Shown in pieces: positions 30,066 through 39,679 of a DNA stretch of 64,000 nt; positions within the stretch are counted from its first letter, which is position 1, and the number at the start of each line of letters is the position of its first letter. A program made the translations under genes and the position numbers. Under the pieces are notes generated by a model that saw nothing but the letters and a program-made list of their open reading frames with translations, was not told the origin of the DNA and searched no databases. The stretch covers positions 2,069,077-2,133,076 of the forward strand of contig CAJNDS010002634.1 in the NCBI GenBank assembly GCA_905221605.1. The letters are read 5' to 3'. Source of the stretch: Symbiodinium natans. Lineage: Eukaryota > Sar > Dinophyceae > Suessiales > Symbiodiniaceae.

Positions 30066-30481
30066 GGTCTGCTGCGGCAAGCTTCTTGATGCCCCCAGCT
30101 TGAACTTTGGGGTTCTCGGAGCGCCCGAGCGGCTTCTTCGTAAGCGGGTTCCGGAGGAAGGGTTCCGGAGCGAGCGCTCAAGGAGCGAGCGCGTGCCTCT
30201 TCAAGCGGGAAGCTTGAAAGAAAACACTGTCGGCTGTATGGGGCGCAGCGTGCCGGATTCAAGGCCACCACGCGCTTCAAGAACCCATGAAAAACGCGTT
30301 CTGCTGCTGTTGGGGATACCTGCTGGGATGATGTTTAATTAGGGTTTAGGGTTTAGGGTGTAGGGTTTCGGGTTTAGGGTTTAGGGCTTAGAACCCAAAG
30401 GAATATCACGAACTATAGTTCCCTTGCTATTCAGTTCATGTGTTTGTGGGTCTGTTCCTTTCTCTTGTCAGCATCCCAGGC

Positions 30482-30710
30482 AAGCGGCTACCCGAGCAAA
30501 GGCAGCTTCTCCAACTTTGTATCGCTCCTTGACTCAGAACTTCGGGTCCCTTTTTGGGTACCTTGTTTAGAAGCTGCCGCACTACAGAGGGACCCCGGAA
30601 TGGAACCAAATTTCAAGAACAAACTACTCAGGGCTCAGGACTTTAGGGGTCTTGGGAGAAGATTGGTCAGTATGATACAGTATGTTGCACTGAAGACCTC
30701 TAAACCCTAA
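30482..30710 (+). CDS. Probable exon, unidentified
   Basis: The acceptor TCTGTTCCTTTCTCTTGTCAG is the best polypyrimidine tract in the region. One frame reads PSKGSFSNFVSLLDSELRVP and is open to 30708; another (IPGKRLPEQRQLLQLCIAP) stops sooner. Confidence 0.45.
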
Positions 30711-31611
30711 ACCCTACACCCCAGTACGGCCTGAGAAGCCCCTTCAGTCATGGGACAACTCTACAGCCTAAACCCCCCCTAAACCCTAAACTCAAGCTTT
30801 TGACCCCTCTCTTGAGGACCAGTCCCCTAGGAATGGTCGGAATGCCCCGAAACCCCAGGCCAGGGGCCTCCGCAGCGTCTCCCGCATGGGGGTCACCCCC
30901 CTCTTTGCGACCTGAAATGCTGTAAGACCTGCTTGAAAATGTACCTGAAACCAGAGCCTGCTGGGACCCCCGACCACTTTCTGGGACACAAGACTCCCTC
31001 GAACCCCCCGGACACTGGAACGGAAGAAGTTTTTGGAAGTGGGCGGTTGGCTTCAGTGTTGGCCTAAACCCCACAGAGAATAGGTTTGGGTGCGCCATTT
31101 CAAAGCAAACCCTAACCCTAAACCCTGAACTCTCCCAAAACCCTAGAAGTCTCAGACCCTCTGCCTCAGTCCCATAACTCCCCTGTTGCCCTTTGTGGGT
31201 TCGAGATTCCCTTACAGTAACCAGCCCCCCCAAAGGTTACGAAACCCGAAGTAATCATAAACCCTAAACCAAGCTAGGCGGACGGCTAAAAACCCCTAAA
31301 CCCTAAATCCTAACCCTAAACCCCTTAAACCCTACCGACCAAGGAATGAGTACCAAGGCATGAACGTTCTCGAAGTGCAACCGGCGGCTTCGGGCAAGAG
31401 CAACTGGGGCTTTAGGGTTTTTAACGGTTTAGGGTTTAGGGTTTTTGGTTTAGAGCTAGTGTTTAAGGGCTTTGGGGTTCTTAAGGTTGAGGGGCTTTCC
31501 TGTTTTTTGGGTTCATCCCTTAAATGCGTTGAGGATCCTATTGCAACTAAGGAGCATTCCTCAAAGCTACATCCAAACCCCAAAGTCTAAAACGAGCCCA
31601 CGCCCCCGCAG

Positions 31612-31833
31612 GCTGTGCGGGCGAGGCTTGCCGAGCGCCAGCGAGCGCTTGTCTCACTCGCAACCCGAACCGCTCGCTGTGGATGCCTGTACGCATGCTG
31701 TATACGCCCTATAACCTCCAAGGAAAGGCTCTGGAGGCTCCCACCCCTACCTCCACGGAAATGCTCTGGAGGCTCCCACCTCTGCATGCCCCAAACACGG
31801 TCTTCTCAGTACTGGTCCCTTACAGTAAAGTAA
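31612..31833 (+). CDS. Probable exon, unidentified
   Basis: After CGCCCCCGCAG the frame reads AVRARLAERQRALVSLATRT then ARCGCLYACC and continues to TAA at 31831. It may end earlier at an unmarked donor. Confidence 0.45.
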   Translation, partial: AVRARLAERQRALVSLATRTARCGCLYACCIRPITSKERLWRLPPLPPRKCSGGSHLCMPQTRSSQYWSLTVK

Positions 31834-32289
31834 GTACTCAAGTCATGACCTGTAAAAGGCGCTGACCTTTCAGGGAGGGGTAGCCCCATGGCCCTGCTGG
31901 CCCCCGCCCTATCTCTACCTGGCCGACTCGTTGTCTGGCTTCCTGGCCTGCCCCCTCCGGCCCGGCCCCCTGGCTCTGGCCCTTGTGGCCTTGGACTCCT
32001 GAATCTTCTTGAAACTGTCTGGGACCCCCCGACCCCCCTAGCATTCCTTTGACTCTCGGACCCAACCCCGAATTCATGAAACTGAATAAGTTTTTAGAAA
32101 TGGACTGTTGCCTTGAGTTTAGGCCTAAACCCTTAAAGGAAGAGGTTTGGGTGGCTTAGCCGTCTCGGACGGCGTGGGGTGGGAGAAAAGTGTTAGATGA
32201 CCCTCCACAATCGGGCCAAAGCTGCTCTTCGCACCTCACGAAGCTTTCGAGCTTGTTCCGAAATCTAACCTTCACAGCACCTACGCCCA

Positions 32290-32360
32290 AAAACCCTGAA
32301 TCCTAAACCCTAAACCCTAAACCCCAAACCCCAAACCCCAAACCCCAAACCCCACCCTGG
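32290..32360. repeat. CCCTAAA/CCCCAAA array
   Basis: About nine units upstream of the next exon. Confidence 0.85.
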
Positions 32361-32369
32361 GTATTCCAG

Positions 32370-32440
32370 GCAACCAGCTGGGGGATGCCGGCGCCTCCGA
32401 CAAATGGCTGCAGAATGAAATCAAGGACTCGGAGTCCTAA
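32370..32440 (+). CDS. Short exon, unidentified
   Basis: NQLGDAGASDKWLQNEIKDS then ES and TAA; the acceptor is CTGGGTATTCCAG. Possibly the exon before the dynein-light-chain-like one, if the TAA lies past the true donor. Confidence 0.5.
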
Positions 32441-32641
32441 GCTTTGAGCCCTAAACCCTAAACCCTAAACCCTAAAACCTAAACCCTAACCCCCAAGCAC
32501 CCTGAGTCCTAAGATACTTAGGGCCTTTGAAAGACTACGTAGCTGCAGGGGCAGAGTGATCTGGTGAACCTTCCAAGATGCCCTACCTTGATCAAAGTTT
32601 AGGGCGTGCGGTTTAGGGTTTCGTGTTGCATTTTGCTCCAG

Positions 32642-33271
32642 GAGCTGTGCGACAGGGTTCGGACGAATGGAAAGTTGGCAGATAAGCTCAAGGCCTCGTG
32701 CGACAAGAGGTTTTCTGGACTGACAGATCGGAAGACCGACACTGTGGTAATCGTCTCCGATGGCGAGGTCGAGACTGCCACTGCTGCAGACGATGTCTTC
32801 GCCAACTACGTATTCGACAGTGACGCGGGGGTGAAAAGTGTGTCTGTTATCAAGCCAAGAGGCAGAGCCGTTAGCCCCCCTGAGGGGATGAAACCCTTCA
32901 GTAGCAACCCCTTCAATGGCGGCTATGTGGTCGGGGAGAACGGGGTGCCGCCTGACTATTCTGTGAATCTTGAGAGGGCAGCATCTTCATGGTACAAGGT
33001 ACCGAACAATCGAGGATTGCTACAGAGTCAAGGAATTAGCAACAGGGAAAGCATGGACTGGATGAGAAAGCTTGTGATGAACGAGGTGGAGAGGCCAGAT
33101 CACTCAGTCAGCACATATGCAAAGGTCATTAAAGAGTCCCTGGAGACGAAATGGGGAGGACCGTTTCAGGTCGCGGTGGCAGAAAGCCCCTTCACATCAC
33201 CTTCACTTGGTTCGGCCAGCATCTATGCAGAGTTTGAGGTGGGGGATCTTTTTGTGCACATCATCGCGTGA
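32642..33271 (+). CDS. Dynein light chain (LC8-like) C-terminal domain, terminal exon
   Basis: 209 codons from the acceptor TTGCATTTTGCTCCAG to TGA at 33269. Residues 1-150 of the exon are not recognisable (acidic start, GVPPDYSVNLERAASSWYKV). The last 55 residues fit the LC8/DLC1 fold: an AKVIKESLETKWGG helix, then FQVAVAES and the edge strand ASIYAEFEVGDLFVHIIA. LC8-type proteins are dimeric hubs of axonemal and cytoplasmic dynein; many alveolate proteins carry such a domain at the C terminus. It shares the orientation of the exons to its left. The domain call rests on pattern only. Confidence 0.5.
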   Translation, partial: ELCDRVRTNGKLADKLKASCDKRFSGLTDRKTDTVVIVSDGEVETATAADDVFANYVFDSDAGVKSVSVIKPRGRAVSPPEGMKPFSSNPFNGGYVVGENGVPPDYSVNLERAASSWYKVPNNRGLLQSQGISNRESMDWMRKLVMNEVERPDHSVSTYAKVIKESLETKWGGPFQVAVAESPFTSPSLGSASIYAEFEVGDLFVHIIA

Positions 33272-33655
33272 GAAGAGGAGAGACCGTGGGTGTTCCCAAA
33301 AAGGACTCCGCACTTGACGGGTTATGGTACTTACAGCCAGAAGAAGCCTAGGTAAGGGTGGAGCCATAGTTCTCCTACGTATAGCCCTTATAAGTGCCCA
33401 TGCACCTCCTAGTAGATGTCACGATTGCCATTTGCAGCCCTTTCATTTCTGTAGTGGACACCTGGCTATAGCGCCACTCTAAGCGAATAAGTACATGTGC
33501 GTGTTTGAAGCGTGCTTACTCGTACCCTATGCCTGGTGTACTTGGATGGGCAGGGTTTTGTTGGGATTAGCAGGGTGTAGAATCTAGGGCTTACCTACGG
33601 AATCCAAAACCTGCTTTACAGCAGGTAGAGATCCAAGAGCCGGGGTGTTAGTCGA
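33272..33655. other. Intergenic, nothing recognised
   Basis: 3' flank of the dynein-light-chain-like exon. No open frame or repeat stands out. Confidence 0.4.
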
Positions 33656-33860
33656 TGTTTGCTAAACACCTGGTTTTGGGCCACAAAACCAGGTTTCCGA
33701 TTTTGCAGCCCACCCACAACCCGTAAAAACCTGTGTGAAACCCGTAAAAACCCGTGTGAAACCCGCAAAAGCCTGTGGTGGCAAGCCAGGTTTCTCCTTG
33801 CCTTCTGCAAGTTTCTCTTAGAAAGTCGGGTTTTTAAGCACAACCTGCATTAAGCAGGTT
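33656..33860. repeat. Short tandem (GTGTGAAACCCGTAAAAACC) inside a weak inverted repeat
   Basis: Three to four 20-bp units at 33717-33775. AACCTGCTTTACAGCAGG at about 33608 and AACCTGCATTAAGCAGG at about 33842 are short palindromes bounding the block. Confidence 0.6.
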
Positions 33861-33959
33861 TTGGTTGCTGTAGGTAGGGCTTAGGGTCTAGTGAAACCCC
33901 AAGTCCTAAACTGGCCCTAGCAATGAACTCGTCTTGGTTCGTCTGTAGCTGCCCCTGCG

Positions 33960-34960
33960 CAGTGATGCGAACCAATCCAATCAGACATCTGTTCTCACAT
34001 AACAAGTTCTGGAATCGTTTGTTCTTTTGCTTTCTTTATATGATCCTGTTTGCGTTCCTGGAGGTTCCCGGTTTAACTGGGGATGGCACTTGGTTTTTGC
34101 TGCATGGTTGGGAGTCTCTGGGTTGCGAATGGGGTTGTCGTTTCAATAATCGCCAGAGTAGAACACTCTGCACGAAGCAGTTGGTTTCACCCGCAAACCC
34201 TATAAACCCTAAACCCCATGCTTGACATAGCGCCGCCCCGCATACATTGTTGGGTCGTGCCTGTAGAATCCGCTCCGAGCCTCGATCATGCCGCATGAAC
34301 TTCGATCCAGCCTGGAGAGGGGTTGAGGGTTGAGGGCTTAGGGTTTCGGGTTTGGGGTTTGAGGTTTGAGGTTTGGGGTTTGGGGTTTGGGGTTTGGGGT
34401 TTTGGGTTTGGGGTTTAGGGTTTAGGGTTTAGGGTTTAGGGTTTAGGGTGGTGGGGGCTCTAAGGCTTGAACGTCTCATCGCATGTGGGGTATTGCTGAG
34501 CACTGTTGCCGTTCATCGGTTCCAACTGCATAGGAACAACTTCCTCCCGCTTACCATGCATTTGCAGCTCTTGAGGCTAGGGACCCGCTGCCTATTCATT
34601 GCGTTAGCCATTTCGGGGGGATATCTGCATGTCCATAGTTCATGTCTCGAAGTCTTTGCAACATGGCTTCTAAATTCCATAAACCCTCTAAATGTCCTAG
34701 ACGTAGAAGCCCTTAACCCTATAAACCCAACAAACCCTACCTTCAAAAAGCGTGGGAGAATGGATGGTCTGGCAAGCTTCCGGGCGCCGCCACGGCCTTC
34801 GCTTTAGCAAGGAGTGTGTGGCGGGCTTTGGGTCGGGCGCTGGATTTTGGGTCTTGGATGCTGGGTTTTGGGTTTTGGATGCCAACGAAGAGGTTTCGAC
34901 ATTTAGGGTTTTGGGGATTTCGGCTTGGACTTGGCTTGGGGGCGGGGAGGGTGGGGGGGG
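33960..34960. repeat. Segmental duplication copy 2 (partner 21180-22200)
   Basis: Shares the ordered blocks listed for copy 1, including the CCAATCCAATCAGACAT start, the GAACTTCGATCCA block and GAATGGATGGTCTGGC. It carries its own TTTGGGG/TTTAGGG array at 34320-34450. Confidence 0.85.
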
Positions 34961-35289
34961 GGAAAGGGCACTTCATCATGCTCTGGCTGTAGAAGTCGGA
35001 TCACGCCAGCCATCTCTCTGTGTCAACGGGTCAGGGCATGAGCACTCTTGCATGTGATGTACAAGCCGGCGTGCCTCAGAAAGGCGGCAAAATACGGCAG
35101 CCCTACTTATACAGCTCATCCCTTTCTCCCGTTTATAGGGTTCCAGGATTTCAAGATGTCTAGGGGCCTGTTCAAGGGTGCCAGGGTGCCGTGCCCGGGC
35201 GGGGCGGGGGGTCACCATCTGAAGTTTTTGGGGAGTTGAGGGCTTTATCGGGTCTTGGGAGTTTGAAGGCCTAGGCTTAGGTCTTATCT

Positions 35290-37170
35290 TGGCCCGGTGC
35301 CTTCTGTACCAGGGCCCTTTCTTTTCCCAAAAATAGTAATGTATTACGAAATCTTCATTGAGAGACTAAAACGATAATCCTCTATGAACAAGATCATGGA
35401 TACCGATTATATTGAAGATAAGAGAATATAAATTTCGCGCATTCATTAAGGAATATAAAATAAACATATTTAATTATCGATTTTCTAAATCCTGAATATT
35501 AAATCTATGAATTGGTAACGACCCAAGAATACTTACAATCTTTGAAAACCACTTGATTTATATATTGGACGAACTAAAATGAAGAGAGACCTTATATTCT
35601 TGGTAATTTGAAGATGTTTGATGATTATTTTTGGGTATAGAAATTTTTTGTACTAAACAAATTGAAGATTCTCGGGTTGGATAATAGATTTCATAGATTT
35701 TGAAATCTTCGTTTTTTTCGATTTCAAGAATTAGGAATTAGTTTCATCTGAATTAAGGGCAAGATCTGATTGATATTTTTGGATATATATATGTATATAT
35801 ATATATATCATTTATATCATATATATATCTCATTTATATTATAGGCTCCCAAGATTTATTCGATTAAGGATTTATGGATTTATCGCTAAGACATATATTT
35901 TTATTTAAGTTCTATTGGATTTGATATTTTCATCGATTGGAATTTTAGAATTAAATCTCTACCCAATCTTAAAGAAATGAGGAAGGGAGGAATATTGATT
36001 AGAATGGAGGGAGGGGGAGGGGGGATAATAGAGATATGGAGATTATTTGGGAGAATTCTCAATTCTCGCCACTAAACTATATAGAAAGAATATCGAATTA
36101 ATTCTGGCATTATTTACACATAAACATTATAAACCATTTTTGCATCCGGAAATATCAAAAAAAATTTCAGAGATTCCAAAAGAAATTAATCTAATTAAAT
36201 ATATCTTTCTTACATATCAAATTATCATGAAATAAAATCATGATAAATTCTTAATCATCATCCCCAGGAGAAATATTAAATTCATTTTATAGATATCTAA
36301 TTGCGAATATTATGATTTCTACATTAATTGAATTTAAAGAATGGAAATGGGGGATGTGGATCTATCTGAAAAGATAAATGATATCCGAAAAATAATCGGA
36401 AAGAATTATGGATATTTCAATTCTCGCTTTTTGGAAATTCTCTGGGGGAGGAATAATATATTTATGATTAATTTTTTTAAATTTCGATCCTTCTTTTTTT
36501 CATAAATTCTTCATATTATATTATGAATATAATCTAAACCTTCTATTTTATCGAAGAAATTTTGGATTTCGAATCATGATGAATTATGAATTTTTGGGAT
36601 TAGATATCTCTTATATCTTTCTATGATCAATTATGAAATTGGATTATCGTCTTTATTAAATATAATCCCAACTCATGATTATATAAAATAATCTAGATAT
36701 ATTATTGGCATTTTCGATTCTGAACTTGATGATTGGAAATTTATCTAGGTGAGATTCCGAGGATTATTGAGGATGGAAATTAGAATGGAATATAGGGGAT
36801 CATATACGCCCTTCGGGAGAAAGAGATTATTTTCTTATATATAATATTTTCTTATTCCTCTTGCAAATGGGATGTTTCTCTTAATTTCCATATCAGCCTC
36901 AGAAAAAGATAGGGGATCATTTGATAGATTGCAATTTATTCTATCTTCATTGATATCCAAACCTTGGAGGAAATTTCGATGGATCGATATATCATGATGA
37001 ATATTTATAAGGAATTGATGATTTTTCTGAAAATTTTGCGGGGAATCGAAAAAGGAGATTTGAAATTATTGAATTTATTAGAAAGCAAAATTCTTCACGA
37101 TTGAAGAAACGAATAGATGATTCTCGAAGGAATTATTTGATTAGATTTAATGACGATTATAAAAGGGACT
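35290..37170. other. AT-rich island, no recognisable genes
   Basis: Base composition shifts abruptly from G+C-rich flanks to strongly A+T-rich sequence with recurrent GATT/GAAT/TATAT words and a TA microsatellite at about 35787-35835. The only frame over 60 codons (36047-36235) has no recognisable motif. It is unlike the dinoflagellate mitochondrial or plastid genes I know. It lies where the plus-strand host exons and the minus-strand retroelements converge. Confidence 0.75.
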
Positions 37171-37220
37171 AGAGGGGACCCGTCGATTCCATCGACGGCA
37201 TATCCGCCTACTAAATAGAA

Positions 37221-37252
37221 ATAGATATACGTTAAAACTCTCTCTCTCTCTC
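37221..37252. repeat. (CT)n tract, possible LINE 3' tail
   Basis: About nine CT units; on the minus strand this is a GA tail downstream of the LINE coding region, next to the AT-rich island. Confidence 0.6.
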
Positions 37253-37689
37253 TCGGTCGCTGCAGAGGTAACTCCACATAGCGGCGCTGTGAGACATACA
37301 GTCTGGCACTGTGACCAAACCGGCTCATCGTGTGAGCAATTGGTGAAGGTTCCACATGACCGGCCCGAAAGGCCCAAGCATCATGTGGGGAGGCCTCATG
37401 TCTATATGAACACAAAACGGAACTACAAAAGAAGCAAAACGAGAATGCCGCATATCAACGGTGAACCATATGTACAAAACGAAGCAAGGAAAAAGACATA
37501 GTGATAGTGAGCCGCACTTGCACATGGGGCATCAGGGGCATGCCAGTACCCATGAGAGCATAGGCACCAGTCAGAGCCGTAACGCGCAATCGAAGCACGT
37601 CCGTCACCCCACGCATCCCCTCGACGACCCCCACTCAGGCCTACCAATCCCAGGAGGGCGATAGACATGAGCTGCCGCGCACTCTCTGA

Positions 37690-38610
37690 CTACTCTACAA
37701 TGCCACTCAATGGTTCAGGGATTTGACGTGTCAAAAAGACAATGTAGCCTCGCTGGTCTACAAGTCCGCAAAACGATGCATGCTCCTCTTCAGTCCCAAC
37801 CCTGACGAGCTGAGGTCTTGTATCGTCATCTTTAAGAGCCCAGCCGTGTCCTGTTCGCAACAAAGCACGATAGTGGCCTTCATGACAGGAGCGCCCATCA
37901 TGTATGACTATGGAGCAAACCCGATACGCATGCCAATCAACGTGCAGAGATGTTGGAGTGGTGAAGACTGGCATGTAGACATCCTGCCTTGTCACTCGGT
38001 ACGTACGACCATCCTTGTTCCAACCTGAGTCATGTCGCTTAAAGCGAGGGAGCGCCAACACATCAAAAGGAGCAGGCTCCTGGAGGGCATATATCTCTCG
38101 CTGTGAGTGCCAACATGCAATGAGCGATTGCAACGTGTTTTCGGGCGCATCAGGCGGTGTGTGCAAGCTGATGGGCACAAGGGCACAATATCCACCATCT
38201 GTGGTTCCCTCCACGCCGGCTTCAATTGTGCGAGCCTCCCACTTACCTGCCCAGTGCTGAATGCCGAGTTTATTATGTAGATACATGTAAAAGTCAGCAA
38301 CGTCATGTTGTATGTGCGGCCTCAACCATCCCAGCATCACGAAAGCGAGAGACCTGTACAGAGAGATGGGCTGTTGGTGCGCACACCGAAACACATGGAG
38401 AAGCGGCTGAATGGCATGTTGCAGTTGGGGAGGCAGGAATGCAACTGGGCTGGAGCTCAGAGCCCACACACAGGCTGTGATGGAGGCATTTATGTAGCAG
38501 TGGTTACCGGGGTTCAGGAGTCGCGCCTGCAGTATGGTATGGACGAGGTCCACCGGTGCTGTCGTGGTAGAGCCGGGATGGGCCCCCGAGACAGGATCCC
38601 TTAGAGCAGA
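37690..38610 (-). CDS. USP-like ubiquitin hydrolase domain at the C-terminal end of the LINE
   Basis: This is the last part of a long open frame that starts at 41598; residue numbers count from there. The Cys box LLNPGNHCYINASITACVWA matches the USP consensus N-x-G-N-x-C-Y-x-N, with the catalytic Cys at residue 1034 (codon 38499-38497). The His box is EGHYRALLRTGHGWALKDDD, with His1242 (37875-37873) and acidic residues after it. Both boxes look functional; the 208-residue spacing is short for a USP but possible. USPs cut ubiquitin from proteins. Whether this is its own ORF, joined to ORF3, or fused to the RT is unclear. The domain ends at TGA about 440 nt before the GA tail. Confidence 0.65.
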   Translation of the reverse strand, partial: SALRDPVSGAHPGSTTTAPVDLVHTILQARLLNPGNHCYINASITACVWALSSSPVAFLPPQLQHAIQPLLHVFRCAHQQPISLYRSLAFVMLGWLRPHIQHDVADFYMYLHNKLGIQHWAGKWEARTIEAGVEGTTDGGYCALVPISLHTPPDAPENTLQSLIACWHSQREIYALQEPAPFDVLALPRFKRHDSGWNKDGRTYRVTRQDVYMPVFTTPTSLHVDWHAYRVCSIVIHDGRSCHEGHYRALLRTGHGWALKDDDTRPQLVRVGTEEEHASFCGLVDQRGYIVFLTRQIPEPLSGIVE

Positions 38611-38624
38611 TCTGTCTTTCTGAG

Positions 38625-39087
38625 CTACCGATCGCGAAGGCGGTTCAGGATCTTTTGCAGCTCCTGACAAGCAGGGCTCCGCTTCATGCCCTCCGGCCGA
38701 AGCTGTGCTCCGATGAGGGACAAAGCCGAATGTCCACAGAGCAGCCTGACGCAGTCGTAGAGCTCGTCCGCCTTGGCCCCCCGCAGTGAGACCTCGATGA
38801 GGAACACCGTGGTCGGCTTGGTCATGTTCTCCGTGATGGCCCGGGTTGCATGGCATCGAAGAAGTGTGACCGGCTCTTGGAAGCCGGCCTTCAACTTGGC
38901 CAGGAGCTCCACTGTCCGATCGAAGTCCATGGGAGTACGTTGCTCGTCCTTGACCAACCTCTGAAGTGCAGGGCTCCACTTCTCTATGATCCACTGGTTC
39001 TCGGCATTGAGGCGTCCTTGGTTCCTGACCGCAGTCATTGCCGCCGGCGTGTTCTGGAGTTCTGCGAGCCTGGCCTCCATCTCCATC

Positions 39088-39139
<52 letters not shown>

Positions 39140-39620
39140 TCATCCTTACAATGCAGTCCATAACCAAGCACCTCAGAGGAAGCCGAACCTGGTCTGGGGT
39201 GGCCTCTCGCATCTCCTGCCACCTTTTCGTTACTTTGAGGAACGGGGCAATGATGCCCGGGGTCTGATTGGCCATGTGTAGGACAAAGGCCCGGTCTGAC
39301 CGAGTGAGGTTGGAGTGGTCCTCTTGCCTGATCGCCATCTGGGCTACCAAGCGAACTGCCGTCTCCAGGTCCGCGTTGGTTTGCCTCTTGGCCGGCCGCT
39401 GTGTCCTGGTGCCTCGACTGGGTGGCGTTGCCGTAGATGCCGTACCGGTAGAGCGCGTTGACCGCGGCGACTGACTTTTCCTCCTTTTGTTGGGCGGGGT
39501 GGTAAGGAGTGGTGCTTCTGCCGTCTCCTGCATCCCCTCTAACTCCTCCTTGTTCCGTGCTGTGGCCACGCTGGGGAGCAAGTCCCAGAAGGCCTGTGCC
39601 TCTGCTGCTGCCGTCATCAT
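38625..39620 (-). CDS. LINE third ORF, unknown function, with a 16-Gly homopolymer
   Basis: ATG-ATG start directly after an in-frame TAG and ending TGA: 331 codons. The N terminus is basic and low-complexity (NKRRKSQSPRSTRSTGT). The middle (AVRLVAQMAIRQEDHSNLTR, FVLHMANQTPGIIAPFLKVT) and C terminus (ALQRLVKDEQRTPMDFDRTV) are helical. A 48-nt run of G (39136-39089) encodes the glycines and is a multiple of three. A second frame, joining RT and USP, is open through the same kilobase but reads as low-complexity sequence there, so I take this frame as real. No domain recognised; it could be a gag-like or nucleic-acid-binding protein. Confidence 0.55.
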
Positions 39621-39679
39621 GCGCTAGCGCAAGGGGTCTACGACTGTGAGCAGTCAGTGAAAGAGGAGCTTGGGCACTG

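Noticed and set aside
1759-34450. TTTAGGG arrays as a real chromosome end
   Set aside because: Arrays are short, occur in both orientations and are interspersed with exons; nothing suggests a terminus.
35290-37170. Organelle gene in the AT-rich island
   Set aside because: No frame resembles cox, cob, psb or ribosomal protein genes; only one frame over 60 codons.
38850-39281. Plus-strand ORFs with poly-proline opposite the LINE
   Set aside because: Shadow of the poly-G glycine codons of ORF3 on the minus strand.
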